A stretch of 64,000 nucleotides of DNA, from the NCBI GenBank assembly GCA_002238865.1, contig MPNE01000003.1, forward strand, positions 62,001 through 126,000. The letters are read 5' to 3'. The notes beneath the pieces were generated by a model, which was not told where the DNA came from, did no database searches, and saw only the letters and a program-made list of their open reading frames with translations. The stretch is from Gemmatimonadetes bacterium bin94. GTDB lineage: Bacteria > Gemmatimonadota > Gemmatimonadetes > Longimicrobiales > Gaopeijiaceae. The position numbers and the translations under genes are program-made. Positions 25,666 through 34,409 of this stretch are shown here, piece after piece; positions within the stretch are counted from its first letter, which is position 1, and the number at the start of each line of letters is the position of its first letter.

Positions 25666-26838
25666 TCACCACCCCTCGAAGAAGCCGCCGTCGAACCAGT
25701 CCAGGAGAACGTACGCGAGGAGGCGCACCCCGCGCCCGTCTCCCGCCGTGTCGTCCCGGGCCGGGATCAACATCCCGAAGTTTGCGAGAACGTGCTGGCG
25801 CGTGTTGAGGGAGAATTGGACCTGGGGCACGATGTCAAGGTTGACATCCGCCCCCGACTCCAGGTCGCGCTTCGCCTGGATTTCCACCATGGGGGACCAG
25901 GTGCGACCCGTCATTCCCCTCGCGAAACTGGCTCCCAGAACAAGTCGGCCGAACGCTTCGCTGGACGCACCGGCGTGGAAGGGGAGTTCGACCCCTGCCT
26001 GGCCCTGCAGGAACGCGTCCGCGGGAAGGATCTGGCCAATCGACGCGAACACCTCCGCAGCGCTTCCACCACCCCCGAGTCCGGAAGCACCGTCGCCGGT
26101 GGGAAGGATGAGTTCACCGCCCAACGACACGATGGTACCGGCGCCAGCATCGTGAAACACCGCGTGCTTGACCCCCAGGATTACATCGCCCAGTCCGTGA
26201 CTGACCCCGTCGGTGTTCGCCCGTTCCGCCTCGTCGTCGCCCGCCGCCCCCCACCCCCAACCATAAGGGATGACGACCTCGAGCTGGCTCTGCGGCCCAA
26301 AGCGCTGTTCATAGACGAAGGCTCCCGACAGGGCGGCGTCGTCGCCGGTGTGCACGCCGACCTCCACCACCCACTCGTCCTCCGGATACGCCTTCTCGGT
26401 CAGCAGTGGCCGGGGCAGATTCAGCTCTCCGCGAGGCCAACGGGGGTCGGTGCAGAGGGTACGGATGTACCCCATGACCCGCGCGAGCTGCTCTTCGGTC
26501 AGGGCTCCGCGAAAGGCGGGCATCATTTCACTGAAGCCCCGTACCGCCCCCCCCTCGTGAGCCACCGCGATCCAATCCCCGTCGGGCTCGCGAGCGGCGA
26601 AGTCACAGTCGGTGAAGTCGGGCAGTTCTTCCTCGAAGGCAACCAGGGACCGGTCGAGGCCACGCCCGTCGAGCCCGTGGCAATTCGCGCACGAAGCGGC
26701 GTAGATCGCCTCGCCGGTCGCATCGGCGAGGTCGACCCCCATGCCGGGCGCGGGAAGCTGGGCCGCTCCCTCCGTCGCCCCGAGACAAAGGCAGGCAACG
26801 ATCGAGACCGCCCACAACTGTCCCGAAAGTCCCGGCAT
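25666..26838 (-). CDS. monohaem cytochrome c fused to an outer-membrane beta-barrel
   Basis: This is a 390-aa protein. After a signal peptide (to about GAAQL, residue 28) comes a small cytochrome c domain with CANCH (Cys50-His54) and FSEMMPAFRGALTEEQLARVMGYIRTLC (likely distal Met). From about residue 150 the sequence alternates hydrophobic and polar residues with many Gly/aromatic turns (EVVIPYGWGWG, LGGELILPTG, LVLGASFARG) and ends in LLDWFDGGFFEGW, a pattern of outer-membrane barrels of the transporter/MetA type. AGGAGG 5 nt upstream fixes the ATG. It is coupled to the pentaheme gene. Confidence 0.82.
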   Translation of the reverse strand: MPGLSGQLWAVSIVACLCLGATEGAAQLPAPGMGVDLADATGEAIYAASCANCHGLDGRGLDRSLVAFEEELPDFTDCDFAAREPDGDWIAVAHEGGAVRGFSEMMPAFRGALTEEQLARVMGYIRTLCTDPRWPRGELNLPRPLLTEKAYPEDEWVVEVGVHTGDDAALSGAFVYEQRFGPQSQLEVVIPYGWGWGAAGDDEAERANTDGVSHGLGDVILGVKHAVFHDAGAGTIVSLGGELILPTGDGASGLGGGGSAAEVFASIGQILPADAFLQGQAGVELPFHAGASSEAFGRLVLGASFARGMTGRTWSPMVEIQAKRDLESGADVNLDIVPQVQFSLNTRQHVLANFGMLIPARDDTAGDGRGVRLLAYVLLDWFDGGFFEGW

Positions 26839-26878
26839 CCTGTCCTCCTGGGTTGGAAGAGCGCTGTGCAACCGTCCA

Positions 26879-26885
26879 CAAGATA
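26879..26885 (-). promoter_or_regulatory. candidate promoter element of the cytochrome operon
   Basis: TATCTTG on the minus strand lies 40 nt before the ATG at 26838. It is identical to the element before the DUF411 gene. No clear -35 is seen. Confidence 0.3.
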
Positions 26886-26943
26886 GGGGGCGGCAATGCC
26901 TGGCGCACGACCGCCACCGCCCGGCCGCATCTGTCGACCTGAA

Positions 26944-26966
26944 CACACCGCCGTCGGCGGCGTGTG
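26944..26966 (-). terminator. hairpin after the RNase G gene
   Basis: CACAC-GCCG pairs with CGGC-GTGTG with one bulged base, 22 nt after the rng stop. Only TT follows, so termination is uncertain. Confidence 0.35.
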
Positions 26967-26988
26967 CCGGCGCTTCACCGCAAGGGTG

Positions 26989-28533
26989 CTACGCGACCTT
27001 GTACTTGGCGGTCACGTCCGATCCCGCACGACCCGAGAGCAGCCGAAACTCGTCGAGTCGCATCAGCGGATCGTCGCGGATATCCACTTGCAACCGGGTG
27101 CGATTCGCCAGGTCCCGGACGAAGCGCGGCTCGGACTCCATGATCTGCAGCACCACCTGGGGGTGCACACGAACCAGGAGCTTCTGCTCGCCTCCGTCGG
27201 CGGCCGCTCGCCACACGCACCGTTCGACCTCCCTCAGAACCGTCGGAGCCGTCCAGACATGACCACTGCCCCCGCACTGGCCACACGGATCGGTCAGTGA
27301 CTGGAGAAGGGACGGCCTCACGCGTTGCCGCGTCATCTCGATAAGCCCGAGGTCCGAGACCTCCCAGGTGCGGGTCCGGGCGCGGTCACGACCGAGGTGA
27401 CTCCTCAGTTCGTGCAGCACGCGGTTACGATTTTCCCGGGACTCCATGTCGATGAAGTCGATGACGATGATGCCGCCGATGTCTCGCAGCCGTAGCTGCG
27501 TTGCAATCTCGCGGGCGGCGTCCAGGTTGGTCTTGAGAATCGTTTCTTCCGGGTCTTTCTTCTTCTTGCCCGTGAACCGCCCGGTGTTCACGTCCACCGA
27601 TACGAGCGCTTCGGTCGGCTCAATGATCACATGGCCACCCGACGGAAGGTCGACCTTGCGACGGAATGAACGCTGGATCTCCTTCTCGATCCCGGCATGA
27701 TCAAACAGGTGTTTGCGTGCGTCGTGGTAGTGGATCCTGTCGAGAAGATCCGGATCGAACGCGCGCACGTAGTCGATGATCTGCTTGTGGACGTTGCGGT
27801 TGTCGATAGTCACCGCGTCGAATCTGTTGGTGAACAGGTCGCGGATCACTCCGGAAATCAGCTTCGCTTCCGCGTGGATCAGGGCCGGTGCCTGCGATTT
27901 CGCCGCCTTCCTGCCGATTGACGTCCACTGTCGACGGAGTTGCCGGTACTCCTTCTTCAGCTTCTCCTCGGTCAGTTCCTCTCCGGCGGTCCGGACGATC
28001 ACTCCGCCGGAGCCTCCGTCGACCACCGCCTTCGCCATGGCGCGCAAGCGACCGCGCTCTCCCCGCTGGTCGATCTTGCGGCTCACGCCGACGTGGTCCG
28101 AGTCGGGCATGTACACCAGGAAGCGGCCCGGGAGAGACATCTCTGTGGTGACTCTGGGTCCCTTCGTTGAAATGGCATCCTTGGTCACCTTCACCAGGAT
28201 TTTCTGACCCCTGGTGATCGCGTCCTGGATCGGAGGCGATTGCCGATCCCGGCGACGGCCCCGCACCGCCTCGCCTCCCTTCCCGTCACCGTTGCCGTTC
28301 TGCGCGACACGACCGACGTCGGAGGCGTGCAGGAACGCCGCTTTCGCTTCTCCGATGTCTACGAACGCGGCCTGAATGCCGGGGAGGACAGCCTCCACAC
28401 GGCCGAGGAAGATGTCACCTACCAGGCGGCCCTGGTCGGGCCGGTCGAACATGAGCTCGGTGAGCCTTCCGTCTTCCTTGAGTGCGACCCAGGACTCTTC
28501 GCCTGAGACGCTGATAAGAATTTCTCTCTTCAA
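26989..28533 (-). CDS. rng: ribonuclease E/G
   Basis: This 514-aa endoribonuclease processes rRNA and decays mRNA. The TTG start at 28533 gives the family N-terminus MKREILISVSG, with GGAGAAA 7 nt upstream. The S1-like RNA-binding domain covers about 35-130 and is interrupted by a charged insert (NGNGDGKGGEAVRGRRRD). The DNase I-like catalytic domain has the metal-binding aspartates in VDVNTGRF and VIDFIDM. The Zn-link motif DPCGQCGGSG follows. It lacks the long degradosome tail of RNase E, so it is the RNase G form. Confidence 0.96.
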   Translation of the reverse strand: MKREILISVSGEESWVALKEDGRLTELMFDRPDQGRLVGDIFLGRVEAVLPGIQAAFVDIGEAKAAFLHASDVGRVAQNGNGDGKGGEAVRGRRRDRQSPPIQDAITRGQKILVKVTKDAISTKGPRVTTEMSLPGRFLVYMPDSDHVGVSRKIDQRGERGRLRAMAKAVVDGGSGGVIVRTAGEELTEEKLKKEYRQLRRQWTSIGRKAAKSQAPALIHAEAKLISGVIRDLFTNRFDAVTIDNRNVHKQIIDYVRAFDPDLLDRIHYHDARKHLFDHAGIEKEIQRSFRRKVDLPSGGHVIIEPTEALVSVDVNTGRFTGKKKKDPEETILKTNLDAAREIATQLRLRDIGGIIVIDFIDMESRENRNRVLHELRSHLGRDRARTRTWEVSDLGLIEMTRQRVRPSLLQSLTDPCGQCGGSGHVWTAPTVLREVERCVWRAAADGGEQKLLVRVHPQVVLQIMESEPRFVRDLANRTRLQVDIRDDPLMRLDEFRLLSGRAGSDVTAKYKVA

Positions 28534-28722
28534 TGGGTTTCTCCGATTGTCGATCCCCGCCGGCAAGTCTGCCCCCCGGCCCGTCCCGGCTGCGTCCCCG
28601 CCCCAATTGGGCGCGGTACGTCAACCAGCCATCGGGCTCGGGGGCAGCACCTCCGAACGCCGGATCATGAAACAGTCCCGCACCTGCCGGGAGTCCCCGC
28701 CGGCCCGCTTCTTCGAGCCGGA

Positions 28723-29934
28723 TCACGGGTTCAACTCCCTGTGCAGTTGACGGGCGATAACAGTTTTCTGGATTTCGCTCGTTCCTTCGCCGATCTCGCA
28801 CGCTTTTGCGTCACGCATCATGCGCTCGACCGGATGGTCGGATGTGTATCCCGCGCCTCCGAGGAACTGAACCGCGGTCCGGGCCGCTTTTGCAGCCAGG
28901 GTTGCCGCGGTGAGCTTTGCCATGGCCGCTTCCTTCGTGACGGGGCGGCCGTGGTCGTTGAGCCAGGCAGCGTGATAGACCAGGTGCCTGGCGGCCTGGA
29001 TTTCGGTGGCCAGCTCCGCCAGCCCGAAGTGAATGTCCTGGAAATCCCACACGGGTCGGTTGAATTGGCGTCTGCGCGTCGTATAGCGAACCGCTTCGTC
29101 GAATGCGCCCTGCGCGATGCCCAGCGACAGGGCTGCGATCCCGATCCGCCCCGCATCCAGAGTCTTCATGAAGTTGACGAAGCCGAGTCCCTCTTCGCCG
29201 AGGCGCTGGTCTTCGCCCACCCACGCCTCCTGGAAGTGGAGTTCCCGGGTGTCGGAAGCTCGCCAGCCGAGCTTGTCCTCCTTCGCACCGGCCGACACGC
29301 CCGCCGAATAGGGGAGCTCGGGACGATGCCCAACTCCGACTCGCCGGGCCTCGGCCCGATCGACGGTCGGCTTGCACACCACGAAGCTGGTGATTCCGTG
29401 GTGCCCGCCGTCCGGATCCGTGACGGCCGTGACGACGTAGATCTCCCCGACTCCCCCGTGCGTAATGAAAATCTTGCTGCCGGTGATGGTGTAGCCGCCC
29501 TTCACCGGGACCGCCCGCGTAGTGGTGCCCGACGCGTCCGACCCGGCTCCCGGCTCCGTGAGACCGAATCCGCCCAGCACCTGCCCCGACGCCAGCAACG
29601 GTACGAACCGGGCCTTCTGCTCGTCGGTGCCAAAGGCCAGAATCGGCGAGGTGGCAAGGGTGGTGTGCGCGGAGACCGTGATCGAATGACTGGCGTCGTG
29701 CTTTGCGAGCTCTTCTAGCACGAGGGCGTAGCTCAGGTAGTCGCGTCCCATTCCGGAAAGCTCCCGGGGGACGGGAACGCCGAACCAGCCCCGCTCGGCC
29801 ATTGCCCTGACGTTTTCCCACGGGAAGCGCGCCGTCTCGTCCAGCTCGCGGGCGACGGGGGCGATGGATTCGATCGCGAACCGACGGACATCGGCTTGCA
29901 ATTCGTGGTGATTCCGGTCCAGGTAGGGGTACAT
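28723..29934 (-). CDS. acyl-CoA dehydrogenase
   Basis: This 403-aa FAD enzyme has the ACAD signature segments GGFGLTEPGAGSDASG (FAD contact), ITGSKIFITHGGVGEIYVV and the C-terminal QFLGGAGYTSDHPVERMMRDAKACEIGEGTSEIQK, which contains the catalytic-base glutamate position (EIGEGTSEI) typical of short-chain types. It introduces an alpha-beta double bond into acyl-CoA. The ATG at 29934 is chosen over an adjacent TTG; there is no strong Shine-Dalgarno. Downstream of the Liu/Atu-like genes but separated by recQ, it could act on isovaleryl- or citronellyl-CoA; this is inference. Confidence 0.95.
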   Translation of the reverse strand: MYPYLDRNHHELQADVRRFAIESIAPVARELDETARFPWENVRAMAERGWFGVPVPRELSGMGRDYLSYALVLEELAKHDASHSITVSAHTTLATSPILAFGTDEQKARFVPLLASGQVLGGFGLTEPGAGSDASGTTTRAVPVKGGYTITGSKIFITHGGVGEIYVVTAVTDPDGGHHGITSFVVCKPTVDRAEARRVGVGHRPELPYSAGVSAGAKEDKLGWRASDTRELHFQEAWVGEDQRLGEEGLGFVNFMKTLDAGRIGIAALSLGIAQGAFDEAVRYTTRRRQFNRPVWDFQDIHFGLAELATEIQAARHLVYHAAWLNDHGRPVTKEAAMAKLTAATLAAKAARTAVQFLGGAGYTSDHPVERMMRDAKACEIGEGTSEIQKTVIARQLHRELNP

Positions 29935-29974
29935 CAAGTGGAAGAAAGGGCTGGTCGATTTCGGTCGGATGTGG

Positions 29975-31495
29975 TCATGTCAGCAACCCCCGACCGCGTT
30001 CGCACCTGTCGCACGAGCCGCATGACCTTCGGCCAGGGACTTCACCAAGGTAACGCAACAAGGCCATTCTCCGGCATCCCCTCCGCCCTGAGTACCTCTG
30101 CATGGCGCGGAGACGGTCGCCGGCCTGCTGTCGCGCGGCAACAAGCGGACCAAGGTTCGGAGGTCGTCCGGTCAGGGTGAACACGGGACCATCGACGGCT
30201 GGCGGACCCTCGGCTTCACCGTCCGGCCAGCTGTCGATCCACTCCCCCAGAGCGGGATGGAGACGCAAGGCACCCGAACGCATGAGCCATTTCAAGTGCG
30301 GTACGTTCGCGGACCCGAGGCCGATCAACGCACCGGAAGACGGGAAGCGAGCCGCGCCGCCACGTGCCTGGATCTTCCCGAGCAGCGCACGGATGTCCCG
30401 CGGTGCGGGGTATGATCTCTGAAGGAACGCCTCGGGCACCTTCCAGTCGTCCCGGTGAACGAATCCGAGCGCGAGCGATTCGGCACCGTCGCGGCCGGCC
30501 CGCCCGGCTTCCTGATAGTAGCTCTCCAGCGACCCTGGAAAAGCGTAGTGGAACACGGCCCACACATCCCCGCGATCGATGCCCATTCCGAAGGCGCACG
30601 TCGCGATCACGACGTTGGACTGCCCGGACATGAAGCGTTGCTGCACGGTCTGGCGCTCCTCGCTCGGCAGGGCCGCATGATAGGCCTCACCGATCACGCC
30701 CTGGCTCGCCAGCGCCCGTCGCACGCTGACCACCAGCCTGCGGGTGGGCGCATACACGATGAGCGCCCTTTGCGCACACTCCAGGGGAGCGCGCCGGATC
30801 AGCTTCACCATTGCGCGAATGCGCTCCCGGCCGGTGCGCTGACGGGCCACCAGCCAGCGGATGTTCGGGCGGTCGAAGGAGGTGACCACGCGGAGTGGGT
30901 CGGTCATGCCGAGCACCCGGGTGATGTCGTCCCTGACCGCGGGAGTCGCGGTGGCGGTCACCGCCAGCACCGGGGCCGGAACGATCTCGCGCAGGCCCAT
31001 GATGCGCCGGAAGGCGGGACGGAATTCATGACCCCATTCGGAGATGCAGTGAGCTTCGTCGATCGTGATGAGCGAAACGGGTGACGATGCGAGAAGCCCT
31101 CTTAGCCTGCGTGCCTCGAGCCGCTCTGGTGAGCAGAAGAGGAGATCCAGCGCCCCGTCGGCAATCGCGCGCTCGCTCCGCTTCTGTGCGTCCTTCGCAT
31201 CCTGCGAGGTGAGCGAGGCGGCCCTGAGGCCCAGGCGACGAGCGCGGTCGACCTGGTCCTGCATCAGGGAGATCAGGGGGCTGACGACCACGACCAGTCC
31301 ACTCATCATGAAGGCGGGGAGCTGGTAGCACAGCGTCTTGCCGCCTCCCGTCGGCAGTACGCCGAGTGTGTCGCGGCCCGCCAGGACGCTGCTGACGAGT
31401 CGTTCCTGCCCGGGTCTGAAGCCGTCGAAGCCGAACTTCTCCTTGAGGACTGCTCGGGCCGCCGGATTGGGGGTGTCTACCTGTTTCTCTTTCAC
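29975..31495 (-). CDS. recQ: RecQ family ATP-dependent DNA helicase
   Basis: This 506-aa superfamily 2 helicase unwinds DNA in repair. Motifs: GFDGFRPGQE (Q region), Walker A GVLPTGGGKT, DEAH box ITIDEAHC, VTATATP (motif III), ATCAFGMGIDRGDV (motif V) and YYQEAGRAGRDG (motif VI). A C-terminal zinc-binding domain has CRR...SCGSCDRC. No HRDC domain follows, so it is a short RecQ. The start is unclear: GTG at 31495 or TTG at 31504, neither with a good Shine-Dalgarno. Confidence 0.95.
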   Translation of the reverse strand: MKEKQVDTPNPAARAVLKEKFGFDGFRPGQERLVSSVLAGRDTLGVLPTGGGKTLCYQLPAFMMSGLVVVVSPLISLMQDQVDRARRLGLRAASLTSQDAKDAQKRSERAIADGALDLLFCSPERLEARRLRGLLASSPVSLITIDEAHCISEWGHEFRPAFRRIMGLREIVPAPVLAVTATATPAVRDDITRVLGMTDPLRVVTSFDRPNIRWLVARQRTGRERIRAMVKLIRRAPLECAQRALIVYAPTRRLVVSVRRALASQGVIGEAYHAALPSEERQTVQQRFMSGQSNVVIATCAFGMGIDRGDVWAVFHYAFPGSLESYYQEAGRAGRDGAESLALGFVHRDDWKVPEAFLQRSYPAPRDIRALLGKIQARGGAARFPSSGALIGLGSANVPHLKWLMRSGALRLHPALGEWIDSWPDGEAEGPPAVDGPVFTLTGRPPNLGPLVAARQQAGDRLRAMQRYSGRRGCRRMALLRYLGEVPGRRSCGSCDRCERGRGLLT

Positions 31496-31532
31496 ACCCG
31501 ACAAGAAGGGGTACGGACGGGGGCGTGGGAAT

Positions 31533-31594
31533 GGCGGATCGGGACGGACGGCTGCGCATCCCCCCGGCGGATCGGGATGGGCGACCGCGCATCC
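31533..31594. repeat. imperfect direct repeat upstream of recQ
   Basis: Two 29-bp copies (31533-31561 and 31566-31594) begin GGCGGATCGGGA and end GCGCATCC, differing at four positions, with a 33-bp period. They lie between the small membrane protein gene and recQ. Confidence 0.75.
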
Positions 31595-31603
31595 ATCGGG
31601 GGA

Positions 31604-31792
31604 CTACTCGCGCGTGGGGAGGAATCGCAGCAGCAGAGCCACCACCAGGACGCCGACTCCTGCCCAGACGAGCCATCGCATGACCAACGCCATACCCCCC
31701 AGCGCAAGAACGGCCCCGATCACAAAGAGGCGGACCTTCCAGGGCAGGTACGGGTCGTCCCGGCCGGAACGTTCGCGTGAAGGACGGAACAT
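31604..31792 (-). CDS. small two-helix membrane protein
   Basis: This 62-aa protein has a charged N-terminus (MFRPSRERSGRDDPYLPWK) followed by two hydrophobic helices (residues about 20-37 and 40-57) and ends LLRFLPTRE. GGAGG lies 8 nt before the ATG, 13 nt after the hydratase stop. No family is recognised; it resembles DUF-type small inner-membrane proteins common near recQ-like genes only by size. Confidence 0.65.
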   Translation of the reverse strand: MFRPSRERSGRDDPYLPWKVRLFVIGAVLALGGMALVMRWLVWAGVGVLVVALLLRFLPTRE

Positions 31793-31805
31793 GGCTTGCC
31801 CTCCT

Positions 31806-32582
31806 CTATTCTTCGTGCAGGAACCGACGCACGCCGTCCCTGCACTCGCCGGTGAGCCGGGCGACAGCGTTGACCTCCGCGCCACGGGCGAGGGCCTCCT
31901 CGAAAGCGGCGCCGTCGAGACCATGAAACAGCTGCTTCGTCAGCCTGATCGCCAGCGGCGGCCGGGTCGCAAGTTCCCCCAGGTACGCCAGCACCTCGGC
32001 CCTGAACGATCCTGCGGAAACGACCCGGGTGATCAAGCCGGATCCGGCTGCCTCGGCGGCCCCGATTCGATGTCCCCTGACCACGAGATCGAAGGCTGCG
32101 GCTTCACCCACCTTTCGCTTCAGGACCGCCATTACGAGAGCGGGCACGAAGCCGAGGCGAACCTCCGGGAATCCGAAGGTGGCCGCCTCGTGCGCGAGCA
32201 CGATGTCACAGGCCGCGGCGAGTCCGCAGCCACCGCCCAGCGCCCTTCCCCGCACCACGGCCACCACCGGCTGGGGAAGGCGGCGGATCCTGGCGAAGAC
32301 GTTGCCGAGCTCTCGTGCCTCGGAAAGTCCCACCTCCGGACCCTGGTGCTGGGAGGCCGCAACTTCAGCCAGATCCGCGCCCGCGCAAAAGTCCGGGCCC
32401 GTGCCCTCAAGTGCGACCACGCGCACTTCCCTGTCGTTCGCGATCCGGGCCAGGACCACGGAAAGCTCCGTCACCAGGGCGATGCTCAGGGCATTGCGCT
32501 TTTGTGGCCGGTTCAACGTTACATGAGCAACACCGGAATCAATGGACAGGGTGACTCGGCGGTCCGCTTCCGGGGCGCTCAT
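31806..32582 (-). CDS. enoyl-CoA hydratase family, LiuC/AtuE-like
   Basis: This 258-aa crotonase-fold protein has GGGCGLAAACDIVLA, in which the first catalytic Glu of classical hydratases is replaced by Gly, while the second is kept (FPEVRLGFVPALV). This pattern is seen in methylglutaconyl- and isohexenylglutaconyl-CoA hydratases. It follows AtuA and the carboxyltransferase, which supports a role in leucine or acyclic-terpene breakdown. The ATG overlaps the stop of the AtuA-related gene by 4 nt. Confidence 0.9.
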   Translation of the reverse strand: MSAPEADRRVTLSIDSGVAHVTLNRPQKRNALSIALVTELSVVLARIANDREVRVVALEGTGPDFCAGADLAEVAASQHQGPEVGLSEARELGNVFARIRRLPQPVVAVVRGRALGGGCGLAAACDIVLAHEAATFGFPEVRLGFVPALVMAVLKRKVGEAAAFDLVVRGHRIGAAEAAGSGLITRVVSAGSFRAEVLAYLGELATRPPLAIRLTKQLFHGLDGAAFEEALARGAEVNAVARLTGECRDGVRRFLHEE

Positions 32583-32962
32583 CGGTCGCTCCTCGCCTCG
32601 GGCCGGGGCACGCGCCCCTGGCCGCGAACCCGTGCCGCCACCTCTTCCGGCACCTCGATCTCCATCCGCAACAGGGCCGTGCTGAAGACCTTGCCCTGGG
32701 CATCGGTCATCAGGGATACGGTCCCCCCACCGTCAAGGGCCTCGTGAAGCAGGAAATTCAACGCGTGGAGGTTGTCGAGTTCAAATCGCTCCACAGGTCC
32801 CTTCACCAGGCATCTAAAGTGTTTCTTCACACGATCTGCCGTAACTTCTTGCAAAAGAATCTGATAGTGCTCCTCATCGTACGGGATCAAGCCCACGTTG
32901 GCCGTGTTTCCCTTGTCCCCGGAACGGGCGTGGGCCAGTTCAAGCAGTCTTACTCTGGGCAT
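32579..32962 (-). CDS. AtuA C-terminal-domain-like protein
   Basis: This 127-aa protein matches the C-terminal domain of AtuA-type proteins: VRLLELAHARSGDKGNTANVGLIPYD, VERFELDNLHALNFLLHEALDGGGT, then ALLRMEIEVP. In Pseudomonas AtuA the two domains are fused; here they are separate genes 14 nt apart. The ATG at 32962 has GGAG 8 nt upstream; an earlier in-frame start would overlap atuA. Function is presumably as partner of the larger AtuA protein. Confidence 0.88.
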   Translation of the reverse strand: MPRVRLLELAHARSGDKGNTANVGLIPYDEEHYQILLQEVTADRVKKHFRCLVKGPVERFELDNLHALNFLLHEALDGGGTVSLMTDAQGKVFSTALLRMEIEVPEEVAARVRGQGRVPRPEARSDR

Positions 32963-32976
32963 CGTACTCGCTCCTC

Positions 32977-34407
32977 TCACACCTGCACAAAGTCGACCGC
33001 GAGGCGTGGTTCGACTACGGTTCGGTCGATCAGGGCGGGCCAGTAGGCGACGATCTCCTGCACACGGGGGCGGCCCCCGGCGAAGCCCGTCACACCTGGC
33101 GGCCCGGTGAGCACGAGGGGTGCGATTTCGCGCGTGAAGCGCTCCACGGCGCCCCGGTCACCGCTTCTGACCCCCACACGGAGCTGGACTTCCGGTAGGT
33201 CCGGCGGCGGATCGCCCGCCAGATGTCCGTGCGTCGAGTCCCAGCCCACGAGTTCTACCAGGATCCGGTCGAAGGCAAGCCCCAGCCGGTCCAGCCGCTC
33301 CCGCAGGATCCGGGCTGCCGCACGTGCCTTCTCCGCCGCGTCGGGCCAGGCATAGACCAGCGTGCCCACTGCCTTGTAGCCCGCCGAATACGCGACCGAC
33401 ACCTTGAGGAAGGGGGTGGGCGCACGACCACGGATGCCGTGGACCCGAACCCGGTCGCGGCCGCTGCCGGACAGTCGGATCGTCGTGAAGTCGGCGGTCA
33501 CGTCCGGGGTAATGTACGTGGAGGGATCGCCCATCTCATACAGCAGTTGCTCTTTCACGGTGCGCAGCGTAACGGCACCACCGGTATCGTCGTGCTTGGT
33601 CACGACGAATGTCCCATCGGGGCTGGCCTCGATGATCGGGAAACCAACCCGGGCGAGTTCCGGAATCGCCCACCACTCCGCCGAGCAGTTGCCTCCCGTC
33701 GCCTGGGCACCGCATTCGTTGATGTGCCCGGCAACGACCCCGCTGGCCAGGAGGTCGTACGCGTCCCAGCGCCACCCGAACTCCCTGACCATGGCCGCGT
33801 AGGTGAGCGCTGTATCGGTCGACCGACCGGTTACGACGACCTGGGCGCCACCCTCGAGAGCCGTCACGATGGGCCGTGCCCCGAGGTAGACGTTGGCGCT
33901 TCGGACCCGATCCCGAACGGTTGCCAGTGGATCACCCGTCTCCATGTGCTCCAGGGCATGCCCGGAGGCGATCAGCTCGTCGAGGGAGTCCATGAGGTCG
34001 TCACCCACCACCACCCCGATCCGGGCCCGTCCCCCCGCCCCCGCCCGCCGACCGGCCTCGGCAACCGCCCTCGCGCATTCGGCCGGGTTCACGCCCCCGG
34101 CGTTGGTGACCACCTTGATGTCGCGTTCGACGCACGCCGCGAAGATGCGTTCCATGAGCGGCGCGAAGTCGCGGGCGTACCCGGCAGCCGGGTTGCGCGA
34201 GCGCTGTTTCTGCATGATGGACATCGTCACCTCGGCCAGGTAGTCCAGCATCAGATAGTCGATTCGGCCTCCCCGGACCTGCCGCACGGGGGCCTCCAGG
34301 TCATCCCCCCAGAATCCCTGGCCACTCGCGATGCGCACCACGTCGGGAACCCCGCGAGTCCGTGAACCCGCAGACCCCGGGCAGGCACGCCCGCTCGTTC
34401 CCGTCAC
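32977..34407 (-). CDS. acyclic terpene utilization AtuA family protein (DUF1446)
   Basis: This 476-aa protein has the DUF1446 fold signatures VRIASGQGFWGDDLEAP, YLMLDYLAEVTM, VTNAGGVNPAECA, VVTGRSTDTALTYAAMVREFGW and GHINECGAQATGGN. AtuA is required for growth on citronellol/geraniol in Pseudomonas, but its reaction is unknown. The GTG at 34407 (GGAAG 6 nt upstream, 2 nt after the carboxyltransferase stop) is used; a GTG at 34341 would start just before the conserved core. Confidence 0.92.
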   Translation of the reverse strand: MTGTSGRACPGSAGSRTRGVPDVVRIASGQGFWGDDLEAPVRQVRGGRIDYLMLDYLAEVTMSIMQKQRSRNPAAGYARDFAPLMERIFAACVERDIKVVTNAGGVNPAECARAVAEAGRRAGAGGRARIGVVVGDDLMDSLDELIASGHALEHMETGDPLATVRDRVRSANVYLGARPIVTALEGGAQVVVTGRSTDTALTYAAMVREFGWRWDAYDLLASGVVAGHINECGAQATGGNCSAEWWAIPELARVGFPIIEASPDGTFVVTKHDDTGGAVTLRTVKEQLLYEMGDPSTYITPDVTADFTTIRLSGSGRDRVRVHGIRGRAPTPFLKVSVAYSAGYKAVGTLVYAWPDAAEKARAAARILRERLDRLGLAFDRILVELVGWDSTHGHLAGDPPPDLPEVQLRVGVRSGDRGAVERFTREIAPLVLTGPPGVTGFAGGRPRVQEIVAYWPALIDRTVVEPRLAVDFVQV

Positions 34408-34409
34408 GT

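Noticed and set aside
31533-31594. CRISPR-like repeat
   Set aside because: Only two imperfect copies separated by 4 nt; no spacers and no cas genes.
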